Positions 32,103 to 44,651 of a stretch of 64,000 nucleotides of DNA are shown one piece after another. Made by a program: the position numbers and the translations under genes. The DNA comes from Narthecium ossifragum. Lineage: Eukaryota > Streptophyta > Magnoliopsida > Dioscoreales > Nartheciaceae. The stretch covers positions 12,097,395 through 12,161,394 of the forward strand of contig OY986973.1 of NCBI GenBank assembly GCA_963920575.1. The letters are read 5' to 3'. The stretch's first letter is position 1. Every line of letters starts with the position of its first letter. The notes under the pieces were generated by a model. The model saw only the letters and a program-made list of their open reading frames with translations, was not told the DNA's origin and searched no databases.

Positions 32103-33533
32103 TGATCGCTCACAAACGTCGTCGTTAAAACGTATGCAAAACGCAATTTAGAAATTTATAAACCTTTCTTTCAACACTAAATTAATAAGATAGAATAATG
32201 GTGAAATACGGGGTCAGTCCTCAGGGAAAACTTTGACTAACAAGAAACATTAGAATTAACTCTCAACACTCTGGTCCTAAAGCGAAGAAGGATTGATTTG
32301 GGTTTAGGGAACTGATTAATTAAAACTAATTAAGAAAGCGATTAACGAAATTGAAATAGATCAATAAGAGAAAACCTAGAGATTACTCAATCCACTTTAG
32401 TTTCACTTCCTGTATTCTCTAGTTATCCTCTTGTTTCTTATCTCGACATTATAGATCCACAGCTTTTTAAGCTTACATGGATCCCTAAAATAATGCTATT
32501 GCTTCCCTAAGGCATAACCTATCCAAACTTAGCATAGATTGTTTTCAAACTTAATCTGAGTACAACCTATCTTCATCTAGCATAGATTATCTCAAAGGCA
32601 TACACAAAAGCAACATAAAAACCATCCTACAAATCTCTACCATCAAGCAAAGCAATCAAGTAGGTCTGAATGTACGTCGAGGAACTCTGTTCCCTCAACT
32701 CTTTATAAAATAAAACCATATTCATAGGATCATGTCTTTCAAAAGATAACAAAAATCAAACTAGAAAATACAAAGAAGCTACACTAAAGCTTCATGAGAT
32801 CCCTAAGTAAAGACATTAGCCACGCATCTTTTGGATGAGATCCATGTATTCGATGAAGAAGGTTAGGGATCCACGCCGCATCTCCGTCTTCTTCTCCAAT
32901 CTGAATCCCTCTTTTTCTCTCTATGGAGGCTCTTAGTTTTCCAGCCACAAAACCCTTTTTATATCTTAATTCCTGGAATTAGGGTTTTAGGGTTGAGTTA
33001 GACCTCAAGTGCAACTCGGATTTCCTGGTTCAACCCTGACAGCTTCTTCCAATCGCGACTGGGTTCAACTCGTCCAGAATTTGAGAACGAGTTCAGCACG
33101 AACGATGTAGATTGGGAAGTCTTCTATCCTCCCCCGAAAATTTTATAATATTCAGACTTATGTGGAATATTTGACGAATATTCTCCTGATCATCGACGGA
33201 CCAGTTTTCCAGCAGCTAAATATCTTCATCTTCTTCAAAACTGCTATCAATCCATCAGGAATCTTTGAACGCGTCCAACATGGAAGTTGTAAATCTTGAT
33301 GTGTTCTATATGTCACCCAAATTGCAGAATATTTGGACCTAAGAATAATTTCTGTGAATATTATGCTAACAGTCAACAGAGCAGTGTATTTCAGCATATT
33401 AAGCCTTTTTTATACTTTCTAAATTGAATCTTTATTAAACCTGAAATCAACTAACAAACTATCAAATACAAACACTCTAAGCCTAACAAAGGTAAATTAA
33501 GGGGTTTAATTATGAATATTTAGTGACTCATCA
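32103..33533 (-). repeat. R1 5' LTR
   Basis: 1431 bp. The minus strand starts TGATGAGTCACTAAATATTC and ends GTGAGCGATCA. A TATA-like GATATAAAAAGGG lies near 32955. Unlike the other LTRs here, its U3 has no TCGA palindrome array. The bases beyond it, ATAAC (33534-33538), would be its target duplication, but the partner is outside the window. Confidence 0.85.
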
Positions 33534-33736
33534 ATAACCCCCGATCAAAGCCTCATTGGTTCGACCGTGCCCTAGCCCTCTCCATCAACCTTGCTCCTTG
33601 GTTCGACCGTCCCCTAGCCCTCTCCATCGACCGTGCTCCATGGTTCGTCGTGCCCTAGCTCTCCTTCATTAGCCACACCTCAGGATCATCCTCTTCTTTC
33701 CCCTGTCCTTTCCAATCCATAACTGAGCCTCGCACC
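33534..33736 (+). repeat. R6 leader with short tandem repeats
   Basis: Two and a half copies of an approximately 50-bp unit, TTGGTTCGACCGT...CCTAGCCCTCTCCATC, again containing TCGACCGT half-sites. The 5' LTR of R6 is not visible and may have been displaced by R1. Confidence 0.7.
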
Positions 33737-34792
33737 ATGCCTCACACCAAGAACGCCGGACCTCCTCCACCTCCAGCCCCGACTGCTCCGACGCAAGGTT
33801 AAAAGAAGAGGCAGGCAGTGAAGGAGAGAAGGTTGATGAAAAAAGCCAAAGGTTCACTTGGACAGTCCTCATCCATACCATCTTCTACTCCTTCCTTTGA
33901 TGACTATTTCTTCCTAGACAAAGATAGGTATGACTCTTGGACTGAATTTAAGGACAAATTTGAGGTTTCGGGTTGAGCTCTTCAGTTGCCCATAGGAAAG
34001 GAATATGTAGTTAAAAGATTTTTCACTGATATGGGTTGGAAAAAATTCTTAGATTTGCCTCGATTTATGTATCCCGAAATGGTTCGATATTTCTATTGCA
34101 ATATGACTGAAGATACTGATGATGAAGGATATGTGGCCATTAGTAGCTATATTTATGGAAATGAAATCAAGATAACCGTAGAATGGCTAAATGAGATGCT
34201 AAGTACACCAAATCGAGGAGAGTGTGCATATTTTACTTCATATGAGGATTTGAAAAGATTTGATTAGGATAAACAAGGGAGAAGAGCAATTCTTAGACCT
34301 GATCTAGTTGATAAAAATCCTATACAATTAAATAGCCTACACCAAAACTATAGGGAGCTTGCCCACTTTCTAGGAACAAATCATTTTCCTAAGCTTGGCC
34401 ACCATGATCATTTGAAGCCCCTTCATGCCCATGTCCTTTCTTGCATGGTTAGGAAGAAGCCTCTAAACCTAGGTTATATCATTATCAAGGAAATGCTTAA
34501 CCTTACGGCTAAGCAATCACTATCTTTAGGAGGACTTCAAACTAATATTTTCCAAGCTCTTACCCTTCACCTAGCTGTTGATGAACGAAAACCCCTCTCT
34601 CAACCCTTCAGTAAATTCACCTTCAAAAGGATGAATTCCGACAAGCGAGCCCTAGGCTATAGTGTTCCTGATGTTAGTAGTGATGAGGAAGACGAGCATC
34701 AAGAAGAGCATGATGAGGAAAACTTAGGGGGAGAGCCTAGACTTCAAGGACATCAAGGTGAATCTTCCCACACCCGAGCTCATTGCACCACA
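33737..34792 (+). pseudogene. R6 Transposase_32-like (plant retrotransposon) protein
   Basis: One frame runs from an ATG at 33737 to the R4 insertion, with in-frame stops near 33785, 33974 and 34265. After a Pro-rich N terminus, the region from about 33990 shows EYVVKRFFTDMGWKKFL, PEMVRYFYCNM, a YGNEIKITVEWLNEML segment and later HAHVLSCMVRKK. This pattern fits the plant 'putative transposon protein' family found in LTR elements; the molecular role is not established. The C-terminal part is acidic. R4 cuts the gene at 34792. The family name is from memory of motif order and is moderately sure. Confidence 0.65.
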
Positions 34793-37009
34793 TGTGAGGA
34801 CTTGTCCCTCTACCACTGTGACTCGTTGTAGACCGCAAGGGCAATTTGGTAAATTACGCATTGTTGGTTTGTTTCACACTCACGTGTTCACACACTGACC
34901 TTGTTTGTGTTCGTGTTTGTTTAGAATGGCTAGGTGAACCCGAGATCGGAAGATCTGAGCTTGGGCTTGTGTTTTAGCCCAAGTTTGCCTTTCTAGGCGA
35001 AGGAGATCGATTTGGATTGCTAATGAGATCGATCTGGCCTTGCTAGCCAGATCGATCTGACCTGCTTTAGAGATCGATTGCTTAGTGCAGAAGGTCTTTG
35101 GGTTGTTGGCGGCTTGGGAGCGATAGATCGCTCCTTGGAGCGATCGATCGGACTCGAGTCGGTTGGTTTTCTGCTTCGCGAGGACGGCCGCCGTTGGCCG
35201 TCGCTCTCTCATGTCAGAAGGGGAGGACTTTCCCTCCCCTACTTCACCTTTCTCCCCTCTTTTTCGGCTGTCCCCTCCCCCTTTCCTCCTTTTCTCTTCC
35301 CCTTCTTCCTTCTTCTTCTTCCTTCCTCTTTTCTTCTCTCCCGGCGGTTCTCTTCCCCTGTTTTTCCGGCAGCCACCTTCCCCTCTGCCTTTCTTCCTCC
35401 TCCGGCCATCATTTTGGGTGTTCTAAGGCTCGTTAGATCCGAGGCAACGAGAGGAAGGTCCCTGGTGTGGTTTAGAGGCTTGTTTGTGTCTGGTTTGCGG
35501 GGATCAACCGGGTTTAGCGTTCTTCAGTAGGTTTTCTACCTACAAGTGTTCTTTAATAGGTTTCTCTAGATCTAGCCATTGGATCTTGTTGATCTTGGTG
35601 TTTTTAGATTTCTCACGCCTAGTAGAATTTTTGATATAAGTTTCATGATCTTTGGTTGAGTTTTTAGTAGGATTTATGCAAGATTTAGCTCGGATTTTCT
35701 GATTTCTGCTGTTCTTGAAGAACAGCCGGCTTGCGGCGCGTTTTCCGGCCGGTACGTACATGATCTTGGGTTGTGATGAACATATGAGTTGTAGATCTTT
35801 GCATCTACTCTCTAACCCAACTGATTTCATAATTGTCCGATTTTCCTACGATTTGTTATGAATTGATTACTGGAGGGCTGTGTTGCAGCAATTAATTGGT
35901 AAGTTAGTTTGATTAGCGGTTTTGATTAGTGTTTGCCCGTTAATCCAACCGTTGGATGATTATGGATTTGGGATATATTGCTCCTGGTATATAAATCTAC
36001 TGGTGGCTAAGTTGGATCTCAAATCCGAGGTCGTTTGGACATCGGATCGACGTGGTCAACTAACCTCTAGTAGAGAACTTTTGGCGTTTTAAATATAATA
36101 TTATATGTCGGATTATAATATTATACTTTCTACTGTTCATGAGCGGTTTTCGGGGTTGCTTCCCGTTGCAGAGTCCGCGGTTGACGGTCATGGTACCGTT
36201 GTAATACCGGGACCCGCTGCGGATCGGCTGACAACGGTCGGTAGTACCGCTGCAGCGATCCGGTTGACTTCTATGATGTTTGTCATACTTTTGCATGCTT
36301 TGCTTCTTATCTTTGTATGTTCTTGGCATGCATTTCCCTGTTGTGCATTAGTTGCATTGGTTAGGGCGTGGGTGATTTGTGGGTCACCGTCCCGAGGCTG
36401 GAAGCTCGGACTTTGCCCTAGGACCGGGGTTGGGTAGTTTGGACCCGGTTTGAATTGTAGTGTCCAGTCAAACTTGATGATAGGCCTAGATGACTGGTGC
36501 ACTTGTTGCTTGGTGATTGTAGAGGTCGTGTCGGCCTCGAGCCAGACGTTGTGGGTGCAACCGGTGTCCGGTTCATTGTCTCTTGGGTGGAAGAGGTGCC
36601 TACTCAGCAGTGTGGCTGTCCGCCTAGCAGAGTCGAGTGCCTGCTAGTGAGACGACAGTTTGGTTTCCTGCCTCGCTGATGGCAACCCAGTATGTGACCA
36701 GTTCGGCTGGAAGACCATGACTGAGGCCTCCCTTCAGGGACACCGGCGAAGGGTTATGGGACCCTTGCGGGACACCCAAGTCTTGCTTGAGGGTGGCACT
36801 ATTGTGTTTCCCTCTTCCTTCTATGTGACGTAGTGTAGAACCCTACTGAGCTTAGTGCTCACACCTACCCGGGCTGCATTTTGCAGGTGCAGGCGTCAGT
36901 TCTTATTCTGTGGCCCCTACCGGGCAGTTGGTCGGCGGTGCGGCGGCGCCTGGTGGACTTTGAGAGGTGACGATCTTTACTGCTTTTATACCTTATGTTA
37001 GTTAGCCTC
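34793..37009 (+). repeat. R4 5' LTR, first part
   Basis: Starts TGTGAGGACTTG. An AGATCGATCT / GATCGATCGG palindrome group lies at 35002-35158. A T- and C-rich stretch follows, typical of a transcribed leader. Interrupted at 37009 by S2 (duplication GCCTC). Open frames here are not genes. Confidence 0.88.
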
Positions 37010-37614
37010 TGATATCGGTCAAATGTGTCACACACAGCGGTCGCGGTGCAGTACAGCATAAGAGAGGTCGAATCCCACAGAGAGACGAGCAGGAAAGATC
37101 CAGAAATACAAATAATAACGAATTGAAGACAAACAAGAATGTTAAAAGTTAAGAAAAGAGATCGAAGATGTAATAGTAAGATAAAGTTAACGAAAGAAAT
37201 CAAGATTTGAATGAGGCTAGGCTTCAGGAATCACTTCACTCGGACTTAGGTTCTTCTCTTCTCAATGGTTTATATGAAACTCAGTTAAGGGATTCACATC
37301 CCAATCACCTTAACCGGAAGATATGGAACTATAAACCTAACAAAATATATAAATGTCTCTTCCTACGATTGGTTCTTCCTTTTTATAGTTCTAACTTCAT
37401 CCAACCAAACCTAAGAATACACGATACCGGCTGTCACTACAGGCAACGCGCAGCAAAAGTTCATCGAGACAAAGCCCTAACTCTATCTAACTGGATCTCT
37501 AAGAATACACAATACCAACTCTCACAATCGGCAATGCATAGCAAAGATTTCACGGGATAGAGCCCCAACCTTGTCTTACCAGATCCCTAAGAATACACAA
37601 TACCAGTTGTCAAT

Positions 37615-39286
37615 TGATGAATAAATTTTATATCTCGCAAGTATACGAATCGGTGCAATCAGTATAGTAGCAAGACGAGTATCGTACCCACAGAGATTTG
37701 TAGGGATTAATAGAGTAAAATGCTAAAAAACAGAAAAGAAAGAAAATATGGAAGAGAAAAGAAGAAATATAAAGTCTCGAAAATAGATGACCTAATAACG
37801 AAATAAGAAAACGATAGAAATATGATGGATGAATACTAAGGTTCCGATTTCACCATAACATCCTCATTCTATGCATTGAATCAATAAAGATTTCAGTTTA
37901 ATTCCAAGGGCTCGTTCTTCCGGTATGATGATCCGTTCGGCCGCGGTCTTCACCAAGTACCCTCAATTAACCCTAGCTAATGAACCCATAACTAAGTGTT
38001 AACCAAGAATCCATTAAGCTCTGAAGAACAATTATGAACCAAGAATACTCTTAGCTTGAACCCGGCCTCGACATAAACTCATTCATTCATAGATCCTGCA
38101 AGATTAGGGAATGAACCCTCGCCCAATCTCACATAAAACAGTCTATAATACTTTTATTGGCCAGATAAAGGTATTTAAGATCTCAGTTATAATAATGAAT
38201 AAATCAAGGAAAATAAACTGATAAAATAATCATGATCCAATAACATAGAATGATTCAGTTAGGGCTACATCGGTACCTTAGAAAAGAAACTAGCCACTCA
38301 TGTTCATCATGAGGGCAGCAAAACTAATGGAGAAATAAAGAAGAAATAAGAAAAGAAAACCAAGCCTGAAACCCTTCTCTTCGCCTCCAAACGCTGCCAA
38401 AAAGTCCTCCGAAAGTCCCCTTTTGATAACCTAAGTATCCTATTTATAGGCCTAAACTCGGGTTAAATCAAAACCGTTGATTTAATTCACTGGAAACGTC
38501 CGATCGATCCAACATCCCGAGGAGGATCGATCGGTCTCATTGAAATCTCCAACTTCTATTTACGCCCGAGCCCGATCGATCGGACTAAGGGAGTCGGATC
38601 GATCGACTTCGTAAAAATTCTTCATCTCTGGCTCTTCCCGAGTTCGATCGATGGTCCGATCGATCGAATTGTGTTCCTCTAAAAAGCATACGTTCTGTCA
38701 CCCTTTAATTCTCAAGTCCGATAGACCGAATTATGAGTGTTGGATCGATCGGTTGAGTAAAAATCCGCTGTTTTTGACTTTTCCCGAGTCCGATCGATCG
38801 GACCATTAGTGTCGGATCGATCGGACCCCACAAGAGCGATGGAGGGATCGATCGGATGTGTTGTGGCTGAAAAACACATGTTCTGTCACGTTTTTGCGTG
38901 GTCCGATCGATCGGACCTTCGCTCGGACTTCCAGCTTATTTACTGTGCTGCCATTCAGACTGCGCCATCGGTACTAAAATTTCCGTAACTTCCTCTAGGA
39001 AACTTGGAATCACGAACCGTAAAATTATCCAGAATCTAGACTTCAAGAGCTTTCCAACCATGTATGGCACATCCTCTGGTTCTTCATGAGCAGGTACAGA
39101 TAAATCTTTAAAGTTGATCCATGCACTCTTTTCAGCTTCTTTTCTCCTTTTTCCTGCATTTTCCAAACAACTATGTGAAGCAACATATAGATATAAAAAT
39201 AGGCATAAAGATGTTGATTAAAGATAATAATCTAGCAATTGAGATGGTTATAAGGCTATTTAGAGTGCACTTTCATGCACTTATCA
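37615..39286 (-). repeat. R5 3' LTR (left)
   Basis: The minus strand starts TGATAAGTGCATG and ends TTTATTCATCA. The GATCGATC array is at about 38500-38920 and the TATA box (CTATAAATA on the minus strand) near 38450. Bases 38503-38531 are inverted relative to the other LTR. Confidence 0.95.
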
Positions 39287-39299
39287 CACCCCCCAACCA
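39287..39299 (-). other. R5 polypurine tract
   Basis: The minus strand reads TGGTTGGGGGGTG directly before the LTR. A second copy, GGTTGGGGGGTG, lies about 890 bp upstream (near 40170-40185). Confidence 0.9.
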
Positions 39300-40475
39300 G
39301 CTTATTGCTAGTCTCTAGCAATTTTAAGCGCATAAAATATATTAAGCACACCAACGGTCGTAGGTTGTAGACATGTATAATAAAAGTACTACCTTGTCAA
39401 GTCAATAATGTTCTATCTAGTACAGAGCACGAAAACTTATAATACTCATACACATACCACCAACATATGAAATCAACTTCTACACTTCAAACATGCTAAC
39501 ACCATCCAGAAAAACACATGTGACGTGATAAATAAATGTTACGTACAGAAGCAACTTCTACCCACCATTAGTCCAAGCACACTACTATCTTCATGACCAA
39601 TCATCCAACCCTCGCACTTTAAGTACAGCATGCTCCTTCTTTCTTTCTTTTTCTTTTCAACTATCAGACATTTTGCCTTTTTACGCGAGCACTCTCCGCT
39701 TCTTGAGACGCAGAGACCCGGTTACTTAGCAAAACACGTAATAGTTATTTTTTTTTTTTTATAGCTATAAGTGGTTCTACCTTTTTACGCGAGCTCCCCG
39801 CTTCCTGAGGCAAGAACACCCGGTTACTCAGTAGATCACTTAACAGTCGTTTAGGCACAGCTTAATTAAGCTCCAGAACTTTTTCTCTTTTTTTTTTCTG
39901 CATGCAATACTCAACACTAGCTTATGCTGAAATCATGGTCTAAATTGACAATAGCATGCTCATTCCTCTGGTGAGTATAATCGCCACTGCACATAAAGTG
40001 TTCGTGTGTGAATCACATGATATTCTACCTTCAGGTTATCATACATGCAATTAATGTATCGACCAATCCATATGAAAGCAGCATGTAAAATAAGCATAAA
40101 CATTTCAGCTCATGTACAATTTAACACTATTAAACCTACAAGGTAGCATAAATAAAGTCATGAATGTCTACACCCCCCAACCTGAAATCAACATTGTCCT
40201 CAATGTGTGCATTTATCCAATAAAATATGTAGGAGGTGGCAATCCAAAAATTTCCAGAGAAGGAAGAGACAAGATACTGTAAATAAGAAAGAGGCCACCT
40301 GATAGAGTAGCGAACATCTCCTCAAGGATCCTCAGGGTGGCTGAAAACCTAAAAGAAAAACAAAAGAGAAACATAAGACTGAAAACTAAAACTTAAACTT
40401 AAAAACAGGTTACCTTGGTGGGTTGCCTCCCACCCAGCGCTTTATTTAACGTCTAGGCAAGACGTAATACCAAGT
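39300..40475 (-). other. R5 3' untranslated region with tandem hairpins
   Basis: Contains hairpin B (about 39690-39715, loop CTCAAGAA), hairpin A (about 39788-39812, loop CTCAGGAA), an internal polypurine-like tract, and the post-pol hairpins around GGGAGGCAACCCA (about 40425-40470). No gene seen. Confidence 0.8.
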
Positions 40476-43400
40476 TTAAGGTTCACCAAAATCAACTGCA
40501 TCCACCACATCTGAATGTCCTTCCAAATACAATTTCAAACGGTGCCCATTGACTTTGAATTTGCTCCCATTCCTTTCATTTTCAATTTCAACCGCACCGT
40601 GAGGCGATACTTGTGTCACTTTTAACGGGCCCGTCCATCTGAATCTTAATTTACCTGAAAAGAATTTCATTCGTGAGTTATAAAGTAAAACTTTCATACC
40701 TGGTGTAAACTCCTTCCGTTGTATTACTTTATCATGATAGAGCTTGGTTCTTTCCTTGTAAATCTTAGCATTCTCGTACGTTTCATTCCGCAGCTCATCC
40801 AATTCATTCAATTGCATCTTTCTCATATCCCCCGCTTCTCTCATGTCAAAATTCAGCTGCTTTATTGCCCAATAGGCCCTATACTCCAATTCCACCAGTA
40901 GATGACATGCTTTTCCAAAGACAATGCGATAAGGGCTCATACCAATTGGAGTTTTATATGCAGTGCGATACGCCCAAAGAACATCATTCAATTTCACTGC
41001 CCAATCCTTCCTTGTAGTGCCAACAACTCGTTCCAGGATCGTCTTTATTTGCCTATTGCTCACCTCCACTTGGCCCGACGTTTGAGAGTGGTAAGGAGTT
41101 GCGACCCGATGAGTGATGTTGTATTTCTTCAACAATGCATCAAACGCTCTATTGCAAAAGTGTGATCCCCCATCACTTATAATCGCCCGAGGTGTACCAA
41201 ACCTTGTAAAAATCATATCTTTCAAGAATCCCACCACGGTCTTGTTGTCATTGTTCCTGGTTGCAATTGCTTCAATCCACTTAGATACATAATCTACAGC
41301 AACAAGAATATACGTGTACCCGTATGATGGAGGAAACGGTCCCATAAAGTCTATGCCCCAAACATCGAACAATTCCACCACCAGATTATTTGTAAGAGGC
41401 ATCTCATTCCTTTTGCTTATGTTCCCTGACCGTTGACATCTGTCACACTTAGCAACAAAATTAAATGCATCTTTGAATAATGTAGGCCAAAAGAAACCAG
41501 ATTGAAGAACTTTAAAAGCAGTTTTCTTACCTCCAAAGTGTCCTCCACACGTTAATTCATGACTAAATTTCAATGTATGGTCATGCTCATATTCTGGAAC
41601 ACAACGCCTTATTATTTGATCAGGACAATGTTTAAATAAATAAGGGTCATCCCAAAAGTAATATCTGACTGTGGACAAAAATCTTTTCTTTTCTTGTGAA
41701 CTTAGATCAGCACGCAGAACATTACTAGCTAGATAGTTAACAATATCCGCATACCAGGGCTCTTTACCATTCACAGAAAATAGTTGTTCATCGGGAAAGC
41801 ATTCTTGGATGGGTTGTACATCCTTAGGGCCGCCCATGTGTTCAAGTTGTGACAAGTGATCTGCCACTACATTATCGCTCCCTTTCTTGTCCCTTATTTC
41901 CAAATCGAACTCTTGCAGCAGTAGGATCCACCTGATTAACCTTGGCTTTGTATCCTTTTTGGTTAGTAGATATTTCAATGCTGCATGATCTGAATAAATA
42001 ATAATTTTAGATCCAATCAAATAAGAGCGAAATTTCTCCAATGCAAAAACAACAGCAAGTAATTCTTTTTCAGTAGTTGAGTAATTGATTTGAGCATCAT
42101 TGAGTGTACGACTTGCATAATAAATAGCATGAGAGACCTTATTTACCCTTTGTCCTAGAACAGCCCCTATAGCATAATCAGAAGCATCACACATTATTTC
42201 AAAGGGCAACGACCAATCAGGAGGCATAATAATTGGTGCAGTAATCAATTTCTCTTTCAAAGTATTGAAAGCATCAAGACAAGCTTTATAAAACTTAAAC
42301 TCACTATCTTTGGCCAATAAATCACACAATGGTTGTGCAATTTTAGAAAAATCTCTAATGAATCTGCGATAAAATCCTGCATGGCCCAAAAAACTCCGCA
42401 CACCTTTCACAGAAGTAGGGGGCGGTAATTTCTCAATCAAATCTATTTTTGTTTTATCTACGCCAATACCTTTACTAGAAATAGCATGTCCCAACACAAT
42501 ACCTTGCCTTACCATGAAGTGACTCTTCTCCCAGCTCAATGTCAAATTTGTCTCTTCACATCTTTTAAGCACCAAGGTTAGGTGTGCCAGGCAATTATCA
42601 AAAGAATTCCCAAATACAGAAAAATCATCCATGAATACCTCGACAAACCTTTCTATCATGTCGGTGAAAATCGATATCATGCATCTTTGAAAGGTGGCAG
42701 GTGCATTGCACAATCCGAACGGCATCCTTCTGTATGCGAATGTTCCAAACGGACAGGTGAAAGTTGTCTTCTCTTGGTCCTCTGGGGCGATAGCAATTTG
42801 ATTATAACCTGAAAATCCATCAAGAAAACAATAAAATGAGTGACCAGCTAAGCGTTCAAGCATTTGATCAATAAAAGGTAAAGGAAAGTGGTCCTTTTTA
42901 GTAGCTGCATTAAGCTTGCGATAATCGATGCAGACACGCCATCCAGTAGTCATCCTCGTGGGTATGAGCTCATTGTTCTCATTCTTCACAAATGTTATCC
43001 CTGATTTCTTAGGCACCACGTGAACTGGACTTACCCATTTGCTGTCAGAAATAGGATAAATCACGCCAACATCGAGCAACTTAAGGATCTCTTCCCGAAC
43101 AACGTCTTTCATGTTTGGGTTGAGGCGACGCTGGGCATCCCGTATAGGCTTGGCATCCTCTTCCAAAATAATGCGATGCATGCACATAGTAGGACTTACT
43201 CCTTTAATATCTGCAATTGTCCAACCTATTGCAGTTTTATGCTCCCTAAGAACTCTCAATAATTTTTCCTCTTCCAATGGAGTAATGTCAGAAGCAATAA
43301 TCACAGGAAGGGTTTCATTCTCACCAAGATATGCATATTTCAGATTACTAGGAAGAGGTTTTAACTCAAGCTTTGGTGGGGAAACTATTGATGAAACCAT

Positions 43401-44648
43401 TTTAGAATAGGATTCGTTTAGCATGTCTAACCGAGATTCATCAGGGAAACATGGCTGCAATGCCTCAAGGGCTGCTATAACCTCCTTTGCTCCCTCGTAA
43501 TTCTGCAACTCCTCCTTTTCCATCGTCAATGCCGCTTCTAGAGTAGTCTTCACTTGCTCCTGCATGAAACTAGAAAACACCAATGAATCTAAAACATCTA
43601 TTGAGAAACAATCAAAAGAGTTTGAAGGATAGGACATAGATTCAAAAACTTTAAATTCAACAGTTTCACCTAAAACTGTCATGCTGAGCTTACCCTCCTG
43701 CACATTTATCATAGTCTTGGCTGTGGCCATAAATGGACGTCCCAACAAAATTGGTAAATTCCTATCATGTAAGGGCGCATCTTCCATATCCAATATCACA
43801 AAATCAGCAGGGATAATCAATTTATCAACTTGTACTAAAATGTCTTCTACAATGCCTAATGGATATTTAATGGAACGATCTGCAAGTTGTAGAGACATTG
43901 TAGTAGGTTTTAATTCACCCACACCTAACTGAAGAAAAACAGAGTAAGGCATCAAATTAACACTGGCTCCTAAATCAAGCATTGCCTCTCCTATCTTTGT
44001 ATCACCAACAGTAATAGTAATGTTAAAACTCCCTGGATCCTTAAGCTTGGGTGGAAGCTTCCTTTGTAGAACCGCGCTTACCGTCTCTGAAACCAACACT
44101 TTTTCATGAGGTTCATACTTACGCTTTGAAGTACATAGTTCCTTGAAGAACTTTGGAAATACTGGCATGTTCCTTATCACCTCAAGCAATGGTAAGTTCA
44201 CATTAACCTTAGATAAAATATCATAAATTTCAGAATATGACTTATCCATTTTGGCTTTCTTTACGCGGCCTGGAAAAGGAACCGGCGGCACATATGGTGG
44301 AGGAGAGTTGTGATAAACCTCCGGAACTGAATTTGCTCTCTTTCCATGCTCAACAGCAGATGTGGCCGGTGGTGGCCCTTTCGAGCGTTCCTCCGTTTCA
44401 ACTTCCTCACTTGCATCATCATTACACTCATCAGCAACTTTAGCATTAATCTTATTATCAATAATTTTACCTGAACGAAGAACTGTAACTGCTTTCGCTT
44501 GCTCAGGTTGGCTTGGGAATTTGCCTGGAACATGGGCTCTTACAGCGTCAGCAAGTTGTCCCACTTGAACTTCCAACTTCACAACAGATGCTGCAACATT
44601 CTTCAATTCGACATCATGCCGAGCAATGGCCGAATCTTGTTGTTCCAT
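40476..44648 (-). CDS. pol: R5 pol polyprotein (protease, RT, RNase H, integrase)
   Basis: 1390 codons without interruption. Protease DLGAS at residue about 224 and GRPFMATA about 285. RT has [13 protein letters not shown] about 570 and catalytic FMDDFSVFG about 673. RNase H has CDASD about 820, [16 protein letters not shown] about 860 and [10 protein letters not shown] about 885. The integrase zinc site is HELTCGGHF...CDRC (about 1030-1070), the core has GIDFMG about 1099, ISDGGSHF about 1160 and GQVEVSN about 1192, and the C terminus has [10 protein letters not shown]. All catalytic acids are present. The first residues ([11 protein letters not shown], heptad-like) are really the gag C terminus. 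Translation must read past the TAA before it, or start internally. No env-like gene follows. Confidence 0.95.
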   Translation of the reverse strand: MEQQDSAIARHDVELKNVAASVVKLEVQVGQLADAVRAHVPGKFPSQPEQAKAVTVLRSGKIIDNKINAKVADECNDDASEEVETEERSKGPPPATSAVEHGKRANSVPEVYHNSPPPYVPPVPFPGRVKKAKMDKSYSEIYDILSKVNVNLPLLEVIRNMPVFPKFFKELCTSKRKYEPHEKVLVSETVSAVLQRKLPPKLKDPGSFNITITVGDTKIGEAMLDLGASVNLMPYSVFLQLGVGELKPTTMSLQLADRSIKYPLGIVEDILVQVDKLIIPADFVILDMEDAPLHDRNLPILLGRPFMATAKTMINVQEGKLSMTVLGETVEFKVFESMSYPSNSFDCFSIDVLDSLVFSSFMQEQVKTTLEAALTMEKEELQNYEGAKEVIAALEALQPCFPDESRLDMLNESYSKMVSSIVSPPKLELKPLPSNLKYAYLGENETLPVIIASDITPLEEEKLLRVLREHKTAIGWTIADIKGVSPTMCMHRIILEEDAKPIRDAQRRLNPNMKDVVREEILKLLDVGVIYPISDSKWVSPVHVVPKKSGITFVKNENNELIPTRMTTGWRVCIDYRKLNAATKKDHFPLPFIDQMLERLAGHSFYCFLDGFSGYNQIAIAPEDQEKTTFTCPFGTFAYRRMPFGLCNAPATFQRCMISIFTDMIERFVEVFMDDFSVFGNSFDNCLAHLTLVLKRCEETNLTLSWEKSHFMVRQGIVLGHAISSKGIGVDKTKIDLIEKLPPPTSVKGVRSFLGHAGFYRRFIRDFSKIAQPLCDLLAKDSEFKFYKACLDAFNTLKEKLITAPIIMPPDWSLPFEIMCDASDYAIGAVLGQRVNKVSHAIYYASRTLNDAQINYSTTEKELLAVVFALEKFRSYLIGSKIIIYSDHAALKYLLTKKDTKPRLIRWILLLQEFDLEIRDKKGSDNVVADHLSQLEHMGGPKDVQPIQECFPDEQLFSVNGKEPWYADIVNYLASNVLRADLSSQEKKRFLSTVRYYFWDDPYLFKHCPDQIIRRCVPEYEHDHTLKFSHELTCGGHFGGKKTAFKVLQSGFFWPTLFKDAFNFVAKCDRCQRSGNISKRNEMPLTNNLVVELFDVWGIDFMGPFPPSYGYTYILVAVDYVSKWIEAIATRNNDNKTVVGFLKDMIFTRFGTPRAIISDGGSHFCNRAFDALLKKYNITHRVATPYHSQTSGQVEVSNRQIKTILERVVGTTRKDWAVKLNDVLWAYRTAYKTPIGMSPYRIVFGKACHLLVELEYRAYWAIKQLNFDMREAGDMRKMQLNELDELRNETYENAKIYKERTKLYHDKVIQRKEFTPGMKVLLYNSRMKFFSGKLRFRWTGPLKVTQVSPHGAVEIENERNGSKFKVNGHRLKLYLEGHSDVVDAVDFGEP

Positions 44649-44651
44649 CCT

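Larger units (their letters stand above)
1..33533 (-). mobile_element. R1: Athila-like Ty3/gypsy retrotransposon, interrupted, 3' end outside window
   Basis: Read on the minus strand, the element starts with its 5' LTR at 33533-32103. It continues with a tRNA-Asp primer site, gag, protease, RT, RNase H and integrase, and runs off the left edge in its 3' UTR. Coding segments lie at 31741-31008, 23904-23501, 12891-8935 and 1637-297. The gaps between them are R2, R3 and two Helitrons. Removing 1638-8934 and 12284-23500 and the Helitrons leaves one continuous element. The gag motif around N-P-Y-S-N-T-Y-N and the tRNA-Asp primer site are typical of the Athila clade. Frameshifts and stops show it is dead. 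Its 3' LTR and left TSD are not visible. Confidence 0.9.

Noticed and set aside
32103..33533. Palindrome array in the R1 LTR
   Set aside because: I looked for TCGA palindromes in this U3 and found no array.
35078..35530. Frame of 150 codons in the R4 LTR, repeated at 52493-52937
   Set aside because: Lies in LTR leader sequence, CT-rich, and is present in both LTRs only because they are copies.
36105..37020. Short frames in 36105-36679 as genes
   Set aside because: Inside the R4 5' LTR and repeated in the 3' LTR at 53593-54084.
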